Of a stretch of 64,000 nt of DNA, positions 56,133 to 62,597 are shown one piece after another; the first letter of the stretch is position 1, and the number at the start of each line of letters is the position of its first letter. A program made the translations under genes and the position numbers. The notes beneath the pieces were generated by a model. That model was given only the letters and a program-made list of their open reading frames with translations. It was not told the DNA's origin and made no database searches. Source of the DNA: CAUZWH01 sp965247665 (GTDB taxonomy: Bacteria > Pseudomonadota > Alphaproteobacteria > SHVV01); contig CBDFHH010000004.1 of NCBI GenBank assembly GCA_965247665.1, positions 1 through 64,000 of the forward strand, given 5' to 3'.

Positions 56133-57221
56133 ATGGCCAGGGTCTTGGAACACCACCCTCACTTCGACGTTTCTGCTGATGCCCTCGGCGCCATCGAATA
56201 CTGTTATGAGCAGGGATGGACCGATGGTCTCCCGGTAGTACCCCCGGAGCGCGCCCGGGTCGAAGCCATGCTTGCGATGGAAGGACGTCCGGGCGAAACG
56301 GTCATAGCGAGTCACTCAACTACCGGGCGAGAGTGCACCATTGTTGCCGCCGCGGTAAATGCGGTGATGGCCGGCTGCATGCCAGAGTATTTTCCGGTGG
56401 TGGTGGCCGCATTGGAGGCGATGGACCAGCACGACTATCACTTCTATGCCTCCACTGCCAGCACCGGCGGGGCGGCCCCATTGCTTGTCGTTGCCGGACC
56501 GGTTGTTGAGGACATCAACATGAACTCAGGGGTCAATGTTTTTGGGCCCGGTAACCGCGCGAATGCAACAATTGGTCGCGCCATACGTCTGATCATCATG
56601 AACGTTTTCGAGATGGTCTCGGGCTTGTCGGATCTCTCAACCCAAGGCAATCCCGGGAAGTACAGCTTCTGTATCGCCGAGCGCGCCGAGCGCAATCCCT
56701 GGACTTCTCTGAACGAAGAGCTTGGTTATCCAAAAGAAGTCAGCTCCGTCACGGTGTTTGCCGGTGCGGGGTTCTGCAATGTCGAAAATCACCGTGGCAA
56801 CCGGCCTGAGCAGGTGCTGGATTGTTTTGCCGACTCGATGGCAAGTCTTGGTTGTCTCACCGACGGTCAGTCGGTGATCGTGTTTTCGCCCGAGCACGCA
56901 CGGGTGCTGAACAATGCCGGTTGGTCCAAATCAGATGTGAAAGCCTATCTTTTCAACAACGCGAGACGCTCAGAGCAGGCTATGATCAGCACCGGGAAAT
57001 ATCTCACCACTCGAGGGCTGGGAGAGAACGACACTCACGCGCAGGGTGAGTATCGGGTCAGGGAGGGCTTTGTGCATCGAGGCCACGATGCCGACGACAT
57101 TTTGATAACCGTCGCGGGTGGCGATGCAGGCGCACACTCCGCGTTTATTCCCTCCTGGAGTCAAGGTCGTGGCTCGATCTTTCAGTCCCGGCCAATTGGC
57201 GTTTGCATCGACTGCGATTAA
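56133..57221 (+). CDS. Conserved protein of unknown function, partner of the UGSC selenoprotein
   Basis: 362 residues from the ATG at 56133 (an in-frame upstream start at 56100 adds 11 residues, without obvious ribosome site). A recurring pattern WTDGLPVVPPERARVEAMLAM, AINxVMAGCMPEYFPVVVAA-type helices, STGGAAPLLVVAGPVVEDINMN, FGPGNRANATIGRAIRLIIMN and QGNPGKYSFCIAE is highly coherent, so this is a real conserved family; I recall similar proteins next to or fused with UGSC proteins, but cannot verify it. Cysteines include REC, AGC and the C-terminal CIDCD. No signal peptide or membrane segment. It is 19 nt upstream of the selenoprotein in the same direction, so they form an operon and may be two subunits or steps of one enzyme. 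No catalytic assignment is possible. Confidence 0.7.
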   Translation: MARVLEHHPHFDVSADALGAIEYCYEQGWTDGLPVVPPERARVEAMLAMEGRPGETVIASHSTTGRECTIVAAAVNAVMAGCMPEYFPVVVAALEAMDQHDYHFYASTASTGGAAPLLVVAGPVVEDINMNSGVNVFGPGNRANATIGRAIRLIIMNVFEMVSGLSDLSTQGNPGKYSFCIAERAERNPWTSLNEELGYPKEVSSVTVFAGAGFCNVENHRGNRPEQVLDCFADSMASLGCLTDGQSVIVFSPEHARVLNNAGWSKSDVKAYLFNNARRSEQAMISTGKYLTTRGLGENDTHAQGEYRVREGFVHRGHDADDILITVAGGDAGAHSAFIPSWSQGRGSIFQSRPIGVCIDCD

Positions 57222-57240
57222 AAATTACCGGAGTCAACCA

Positions 57241-57768
57241 ATGAAAATGCAGCTTTTGAGTCCAAAAGGAACAACCCATCAGGTCGAGCGACACCTCGCA
57301 CCTCGTCTGGCAACCTTAAACGGTTTGACGGTGGGTATGCTCTCCAACCAGAAAGCGAATGCAGACAGCTTATTGGCAGAAGTTGCCCAGTTGTTTGTAG
57401 ACAATAATGGTTGCTCGACCGCTACCGTCGAGAAAAAGCCCGATGTCAGCCGGCCGGCCGCGCCGGAAATGCTCGCCTCGGTTGCCAGCCACGCGGATTT
57501 TCTGATTACCGCTATCGGCGACTGAGGGAGTTGCTCAACGTGCAGTGTGCATGACGGCATCTCATTTGAGCAGTTGGGCAAACCGGCAATTGTGGTTTGC
57601 ACTTTTCCGTTCGAAAAAAACGCAAGAAATTTGACCCGGGTGATGAAATTGCCGGCGTTTCCCGTGGTGCTGGTGGAACATCCGATTGGAAGTCTGGTTG
57701 CCGATGAAATCAAGGCCAGGGCAACCGATGTTTATAATCAGGCGCTCGGGATTCTTTTGGGGGCTTAA
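57241..57768 (+). CDS. UGSC-motif selenoprotein, Sec95 encoded by TGA
   Basis: 175 residues if the TGA at 57523-57525 is read as selenocysteine. The upstream part starts MKMQLLSPKGTTHQVERHLAP, has PAAPEMLASVASHADFLITAIGD and then U95-G-S-C98-S-T-C101. The sequence then stays in the same frame as VHDGISFEQLGKPAIVVCTFPFE and ends with LVEHPIGSLVADEIKARATDVYN. Both halves are coherent and fit the family known as UGSC family (seleno)proteins. U95 and C98 form a redox-type U-x-x-C. A candidate SECIS hairpin overlaps the codons just after the TGA. The ATG at 57241 has a CGGAG ribosome site. Without Sec insertion it would be a 94-residue fragment. Function and substrate are unknown; selenocysteine use needs SelA/B/C/D, which are not in the window. 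Confidence 0.85.
57523..57571 (+). promoter_or_regulatory. Candidate bacterial SECIS element downstream of the Sec TGA
   Basis: Immediately after the TGA, GCTCAA (57533-57538) and TTGAGC (57566-57571) are perfect 6-bp complements. Inside, TGCA-GTG-TGCA (57541-57551) can form a 4-bp stem with a GTG apical loop whose first base is G. The loop begins 20 nt after the TGA; bacterial SECIS loops typically sit 16-37 nt away with a G in the first loop positions. Pairing was done by eye, without folding energies. Confidence 0.6.
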
Positions 57769-57789
57769 CCGACGCTTCCCAACCGCGAA

Positions 57790-58266
57790 TTAGATCAATA
57801 AGTCGCCGGTGATACGGTGGAAGACGCTGGCGGCGTCAATCAACCCTTGAGCGGTCAATTCCGGCACAGCATAAACCTCGGCCCTGACCGCATAGTCCTT
57901 TTTTATTTTTTCTATCAGCAATTCAAAGTCGCCATCACCGGATAACAGCACCACGGTATCAAGCTCTCCGCAAGCTGCTTCCAGCACGTCAATAGTAATG
58001 CCCACGTCCCAGTCGCCTTTACTCGAGCCATCACCCCGTTGAATGTAGGGTTTGAGCTTGACGGTAAAACCTATTTTTCTCAGGGCATTTTGGAATTCGA
58101 GCTGTTTTTTAATACCACGATGGATGGCATAAGCAGTGGCGGAAACAATCTCACCGTCAAGACACAAACGTTGCCAGAGCTTTTGGTAGTTGAACTGGCG
58201 GCCATAAGCCTGCCGGGTGGTGTAGTAGATGTTCTGCACGTCGGCAAACACCGCGATTCTTTTCAC
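57790..58266 (-). CDS. NYN domain (LabA/DUF88-like) putative ribonuclease
   Basis: 158 residues. IAVFADVQNIYYTTRQAYG carries the N-terminal Asp-x2-Asn of the PIN-like NYN fold, GSSKGDWDVGITIDVLEAA the second acidic site, and TVVLLSGDGDFELLIEKIKK the conserved S-G-D-G-D-F acidic cluster, ending with FHRITGDLLI. These four acidic positions build the metal-dependent nuclease site typical of NYN/LabA proteins, which process or degrade RNA in the cytoplasm. Full length. It is convergent with the selenoprotein gene. Confidence 0.93.
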   Translation of the reverse strand: MKRIAVFADVQNIYYTTRQAYGRQFNYQKLWQRLCLDGEIVSATAYAIHRGIKKQLEFQNALRKIGFTVKLKPYIQRGDGSSKGDWDVGITIDVLEAACGELDTVVLLSGDGDFELLIEKIKKDYAVRAEVYAVPELTAQGLIDAASVFHRITGDLLI

Positions 58267-58633
58267 ACCGGACTCCCACTCAGCGCTTGCGATACGCGCA
58301 GATCCAAAATTCTATGTGGGCCTCATTCTCGGAGAACGGATGAGCCCTAAACAACCGCGACGATCCGGCTCGCCGGCACCGGGTAGCTACCCATGATACT
58401 CATCAAGTCCGGGTAGTAGTCGGTGGCGAATTTCAGACCCGGCATATTGGTTGACATGCGGGCCATCAGCCGTGCCGTTTGCCAGGTGACTTGCCTCAAA
58501 GCAATCAGCCGACGTTATCCGACAGGATTGTCCAACGAAGTGTTCTCGCTCTAAAATGAGAAGACAGTAGCGATCGTTGCACCCCAAAACATTTTCCTGT
58601 TTGGCTCTGCGTCGCAACTGGCGCAAACGACGG
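58267..58633. other. Gene-poor spacer, mostly no coding signal
   Basis: Between the NYN gene and the DUF3157-like gene. One minus-strand fragment at 58347-58466 is listed separately. Otherwise no conserved frame, RNA gene or strong hairpin is visible to me. Confidence 0.4.
58347..58466 (-). pseudogene. Short C-terminal fragment of an unknown gene
   Basis: A 39-residue frame MARMSTNMPGLKFATDYYPD then LMSIMGSYPVPASRIVAVV with a stop at 58347. The sequence looks like real protein (balanced composition, aromatic motif D-Y-Y-P-D-L-M) but no start signal or family was recognised, and it could be the tail of a lost enzyme. Low certainty. Confidence 0.3.
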
Positions 58634-59161
58634 CTATTTCATGAATTTGAGCAGATCGCTCGCGATAACCTTCACGCGTTTCAGGCAGTCTCCCTTGTCA
58701 TAGGAGAAGCGTGTCATATCATCCATCGTACACTTATCCCCGCCGTGGACCCTGACGGACGAGATGTTGTCGCATTTGACTGCCCGGAAAGTAATCTCGG
58801 CGTCCTGGTAATACGTAGGTTTGATCGCAAGAAAGTCCTCGAACACCGTGATCAAGCTAATTTCATCTTTGTTGTAAGCGGTAAACTGCGGGACCAGGCT
58901 GGTCACCAGATATCTAGAGCTGTTCTGTAATCTCACGGCGATTTTGCAACTGGTCCCGCTGTCGTCCACCCGTCGCAGCGTCAGGAGCAACTTCTCCAGC
59001 TCGGCCTCATCGTTTTCCGCGGACGTGGCGTCTAGATATTCCCAGGTATTGTCGCTGTGCAATAAGACCTTGCGTCCATCGGTTGTGACAGCTTGCAGGT
59101 CTGCAGCGGCCGCACTACCCGTTACTAACAGCAAACTCAATGCGAGGGCGAATCGCTTCAT
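58634..59161 (-). CDS. Exported DUF3157-like protein
   Basis: 175 residues. The N-terminus MKRFALALSLLLVTGSAAAA is a classical signal peptide with cleavage near AAA-D. The mature part starts DLQAVTTDGRKVLLHSDNTWEYLDA, the DUF3157-like pattern 'DGR-VLL..D-TWEY'. Two Cys (SCK, KCD) plus KCT and DCLK give four possible disulfide residues in the periplasm. Function unknown. It lies alone on the minus strand. Confidence 0.8.
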   Translation of the reverse strand: MKRFALALSLLLVTGSAAAADLQAVTTDGRKVLLHSDNTWEYLDATSAENDEAELEKLLLTLRRVDDSGTSCKIAVRLQNSSRYLVTSLVPQFTAYNKDEISLITVFEDFLAIKPTYYQDAEITFRAVKCDNISSVRVHGGDKCTMDDMTRFSYDKGDCLKRVKVIASDLLKFMK

Positions 59162-59456
59162 TCAGTGGGAGCCTGATTCATAGCTTGAGTGTAGTAGTTG
59201 AACATTGAACAAGGAACGCGGCCCCGGATCTCTCTCATCTGACCGCTCTCGTACCCCGGCAAGAAGTGTAGACACGCAATTTAGGGACCACCCGGACTTT
59301 TGGAAACATTTATCGACCCAAGGAGCCTCTGTCTGCAAGCCACGCGGACACTCTTGTTGGCCGGGACACACCCCAGCAACAGACACCCATGGAAGGGTCT
59401 TGTACGACCACAAGGCCCCGAAACGCATGATTGCCAAGTCAGGCACTCAGCTCCGT

Positions 59457-59993
59457 ATGGTGATAGATTCGCGTTTAACCAACCGCCGGGACCCGTTCGT
59501 GACCCCAAAAGAAATCCTCGCTAAACCACCGCTTACTCTATCTCGGCAACAACGCGAGTTTTACCTCGAGCAAGGGTACTTGATGGTCGAAGACGCGGTG
59601 GATGGTCCTCGGCTCGAGTGCCTGCGAGCGGCGGTGCACGAGATACAAGAGCGAGCCCGGCAGCCGGAGACCTGTCCGGTGGAGTTCGAGTTCGAGTTAC
59701 CCGAGGGCCGCGAGGAGATCGAGCTGCGTCAGTTGCTGAGCGCGGCCGACACGCACCCCGCGCTGTGGTTCCATGCCTGCGAACCTCCGATTACCGATCT
59801 GGTCGCCGATCTCATTGGCCCCGATGTCAAGTTCATGCAGGCCAATGTTGTGTTCAAACAACCTGGTGGACGCGGATTTCCTTGGCACCAGGACATTGCC
59901 TTAATGCCCTGCAGTAATTTGTCTCCGTTGATGGTCTTCACTTTTCTCGAAGACGTCACACCGCAGAACGCACCTTCGGTGCTAACTGGTTGA
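59457..59993 (+). pseudogene. PhyH gene, 3'-truncated
   Basis: LTLSRQQREFYLEQGYLMVEDAVDG is the PhyH N-terminus, and VVFKQPGGRGFPWHQDIALMP retains W-H-Q-D (iron ligands). After MVFTFLEDVTPQNAPSVLTG a TGA ends the frame at 59993; the family continues for a further about 100 residues with GSH, the distal His and Arg. All those are absent, so the enzyme is inactive. The break lies about 95 bp from the first recombinase gene, so truncation by an integration or deletion event is likely. Confidence 0.85.
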
Positions 59994-60087
59994 TGTAAGG
60001 GCGCTATTTCTCTCGTGAATCGCAACTGGGACGGACTGCGAGCCGCTTTCCTGTCCCCGATGCAACAGCACGCGGGAGGGGAAAAAC

Positions 60088-61209
60088 ATGCCCAACATCC
60101 AACTCACTCAGCGTCGGGTCGACAGTCTGAGTGCACGCAAGACCGTCCGCGACATCCGCGACCGTGACCTCAAGGGGTTCGGCGTCCGGGTGCTGCCCTC
60201 GGGCAGGAAGTCCTACTTCATCCACGTTCAGCATCAAGGGCGGCGGGTCTGGAAACAGCTCGGCGATACCGATGCTCTCACCGAGCCCGAGGCCAGGGCT
60301 CGGGCAACCTCGGCTATCGCCTCTATCTGGAACGGCGAACCAGTCGGCGCCACGAACTCGGAGACCTTGTTCGAGGCGGTCGCCGAGGAGGTCTTCCGCC
60401 GCTACAGCCGCCACTGGAAACCCGGGACCCTGAAAGTCAACCGGGGCTATTACAAGAACCAGATCCTGCCCCGGTTCAAAGGACGGCAAATCGCCGACAT
60501 CACCCAACGCGACGTGCGACAGTGGTTTGCCTCCTTGCGCGCGACACCGGTCGCCGCCGACAGGTCCGCCCCGGTGCTGTCGGTGATCATGAAACAGGCC
60601 GAGTCCTACGGCTATCGGCCCGAGAACACCAACCCGTGTGCCGGCATCCGGCGCTATCGCCGGCGCGGGCGGGAACGCTTCCTGTCGAGCGGTGAGCTGC
60701 ACCGCCTCGGCGAGGTGCTAGCCCGGCACGAAGCGGCGCGTCCGTTGCCCGTGGCCGCGGTGCGGTTGTTGCTGCTGACCGGATGCCGAAAAGGAGAAGT
60801 GCTGTCCCTGAAGTGGTCCTTCTACCGCGAAGGCAAGCTGTTCCTGCCCGATTCCAAGACCGGAGCGCGCACGGTCTGGCTCTCGTCGGTCGCCCGCAAG
60901 GTGCTCGATGCGTTGCCCCGGAGCAAGCATTGGGTGTTCCCCGCATCACGCGTCCCTGGCCCTCTCTCCTCCATCGACCACTTCTGGCGGCGGGTGCGCA
61001 CGCAAGCGAACTTGGGCGATGTCCGGCTCCACGACCTCAGACATACTTACGCCAGCATCGCGTTGCTGCACGGGGAGACCGTTCTTACTATCGGCAAGCT
61101 CCTGGGTCACCAAGACCCGGGCACTACGCTGAAGTACATCCACCTCTCCGACGCGGCGGTCCGGGACGCGGTCAAGGCGGTGGCGCCGGTGCTCGCCGGG
61201 GAGGGCTGA
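60088..61209 (+). CDS. Tyrosine recombinase (phage/island-type integrase) 1
   Basis: 373 residues. N-terminal DUF4102-type arm-binding domain (RDIRDRDLKGFGVRVLPSGRKSYFI), core-binding helices, then the catalytic domain with R234 (LLLTGCRKGEVLSLKW), H315 and R318 (LHDLRHTYAS), H341 (LLGHQDPGT) and Y350 (LKYIH). All five active residues are present. It catalyses site-specific integration/excision. It overlaps nothing and is followed 3 nt later by a second recombinase gene, an unusual tandem arrangement for one element. Confidence 0.93.
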   Translation: MPNIQLTQRRVDSLSARKTVRDIRDRDLKGFGVRVLPSGRKSYFIHVQHQGRRVWKQLGDTDALTEPEARARATSAIASIWNGEPVGATNSETLFEAVAEEVFRRYSRHWKPGTLKVNRGYYKNQILPRFKGRQIADITQRDVRQWFASLRATPVAADRSAPVLSVIMKQAESYGYRPENTNPCAGIRRYRRRGRERFLSSGELHRLGEVLARHEAARPLPVAAVRLLLLTGCRKGEVLSLKWSFYREGKLFLPDSKTGARTVWLSSVARKVLDALPRSKHWVFPASRVPGPLSSIDHFWRRVRTQANLGDVRLHDLRHTYASIALLHGETVLTIGKLLGHQDPGTTLKYIHLSDAAVRDAVKAVAPVLAGEG

Positions 61210-61212
61210 ACC

Positions 61213-62373
61213 ATGCCAAAGAAGATGCGCTTGTCCGATGCCAATGTCGGCAGGCTCAGGCCCCGCGCCCGTGAATACACGGTCTGGGATACGAGCATGG
61301 CCGGGTTCGGGGTCCGTGTCCGGCCCTCGGGGTACAAGTCCTACGTCTATCACGATAACCGCGCCGGTCGCACCACGCGCTACACGCTCGGCCGAACGGA
61401 GCTGGCGGGTGTCGAACAGGCCCGGCGCAAATGCCACGAGGTCGTGATTGGAACCGGCCTGGATGGCAGCCGGGAGAATACCGATGCGGTACGAGCTCCG
61501 CTGTTTCGAGACTTTGTCGCCGGTGAATGGAAGACGGCCCGTTACGAGCGGTACAAATCTTCTACGAGACGACCGACCACCTCAGCCCTCAACGGGCAGC
61601 TCCTGCCGGTGTTCGGCGCTCTGGCGCTCGAGCACATCACCCGCACGGACGTCGCCAAGTGGTTTGACGAATACAGCCGGTCCTCGCCTGGCGGCGCCAA
61701 CTGGACGCTCGAGCTGCTGCAACGGATCATGAACCAGGCGCTGGCCTGCGGCCATGTCCGGAGCAACCCGGCACGAGGCATCAAGAAGAACCCGCGTCCG
61801 AAGATGACCCGGTTCCTGTCCCGGGAGGAGATCCGCCGTCTCCATGAGGTTCTCGACCGGTGTGTGGCGCAACGCCCGTCACGCAGACAACAGGCCGACA
61901 TCATCCGCCTGCTGTTACTCACCGGCTGTCGCAGGGGAGAGATCGTTAACCTGCAATGGAAGGAGGTGAAGGCTGACGTGCTCAATCTCGCCGACACCAA
62001 GACCGGACCGAGGCGTGTGTACCTTAATGCGCAAGCCCAGGACATCATCGAACGCCGGCCGCGCCGCGGAAGCGACTATGTCTTTCCCTCGCCCCGCGTT
62101 CCCTCCCGGTCGTTATCGAAGGACATGAAGCTCTGGTACCGCGTCAGGAAAGAAGCTGGAATCGAGGACGTGCGCCTGCACGATCTGAGACACTCCCATG
62201 CCAGTCAGGCCGTCCTCCAGGGCGTCCCTTTGCCCGTGGTATCGAAGCTGCTCGGTCACAGGGCCCTATCGATGACGCTTCGCTACGCGCATGTGGCGGA
62301 CCAAGAGGTCCAGGCGGCGGCGGAGCGGATTGGAGACACCATTGCCAAGGCTTGTGGCCTATCTGGCTCATAA
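61213..62373 (+). CDS. Tyrosine recombinase (integrase) 2
   Basis: 386 residues. The arm-binding domain WDTSMAGFGVRVRPSGYKSYVY resembles its neighbour. The catalytic residues are R240 (LLLTGCRRGEIVNLQW), H323 and R326 (LHDLRHSHAS), H349 (LLGHRALSMT) and Y358 (LRYAHVAD). It ends SGS with a TAA that forms part of the tRNA-Met anticodon-loop sequence CTCATAA at 62367-62373, so the gene runs directly into the attachment core, as in elements that integrate in tRNA genes. The two recombinases are diverged paralogs and probably act together. Confidence 0.93.
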   Translation: MPKKMRLSDANVGRLRPRAREYTVWDTSMAGFGVRVRPSGYKSYVYHDNRAGRTTRYTLGRTELAGVEQARRKCHEVVIGTGLDGSRENTDAVRAPLFRDFVAGEWKTARYERYKSSTRRPTTSALNGQLLPVFGALALEHITRTDVAKWFDEYSRSSPGGANWTLELLQRIMNQALACGHVRSNPARGIKKNPRPKMTRFLSREEIRRLHEVLDRCVAQRPSRRQQADIIRLLLLTGCRRGEIVNLQWKEVKADVLNLADTKTGPRRVYLNAQAQDIIERRPRRGSDYVFPSPRVPSRSLSKDMKLWYRVRKEAGIEDVRLHDLRHSHASQAVLQGVPLPVVSKLLGHRALSMTLRYAHVADQEVQAAAERIGDTIAKACGLSGS

Positions 62374-62411
62374 CCTGAAGGTCGTTGGTTCAAATCCAAC
62401 CCCCGCAACCA
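62365..62411 (+). other. tRNA-Met 3'-half sequence, attachment-site core (att)
   Basis: GGCTCATAACC (CAT anticodon loop), the variable region GAAGGTC, T arm GTTGGTTCAAATCCAAC, acceptor strand CCCCGCA, discriminator A and encoded CCA form the 3' half of a methionine tRNA. The 5' half is absent: the required TGCGGGG acceptor strand is not found upstream, where the recombinase gene sits. This is the att scar of an element integrated into the 3' end of tRNA-Met(CAT). Confidence 0.85.
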
Positions 62412-62414
62412 AAT

Positions 62415-62448
62415 AAAGCCCGTAACTTCAAATAGTTACGGGCTTTTT
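62415..62448 (+). terminator. Rho-independent terminator downstream of the tRNA-Met remnant
   Basis: AAAGCCCGTAACT pairs with AGTTACGGGCTTT over 13 bp with a 6-nt TCAAAT loop, followed by TT. It is the terminator of the original tRNA gene and confirms that the native chromosome flank lies to the right. Confidence 0.92.
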
Positions 62449-62476
62449 CGTTTTGGCGCGCCAGCGCAATTTATGT

Positions 62477-62508
62477 CCGGGGGAGCACCGGGGGAGCAAG
62501 CGGGAGCA
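62477..62508 (+). repeat. Short tandem repeat of CCGGGGGAGCA
   Basis: Two perfect 11-nt copies (62477-62487 and 62488-62498) followed by a degenerate third copy (AGCGGGAGCA). It lies just right of the tRNA remnant and terminator and could be a chromosomal or att-associated feature. Function unknown. Confidence 0.5.
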
Positions 62509-62597
62509 TAATCCTGCACGTTTCTGCGCGACACCGCGCACGCCGCCCCGACTGAGATCGCGACGTTGGCGGCTTACCCGCCGACCTTGGCCAACGT

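Noticed and set aside
62335..62411. A complete tRNA-Met gene
   Set aside because: Only the 3' half is present; the 5' acceptor strand complementary to CCCCGCA is absent and the recombinase coding sequence occupies that place.
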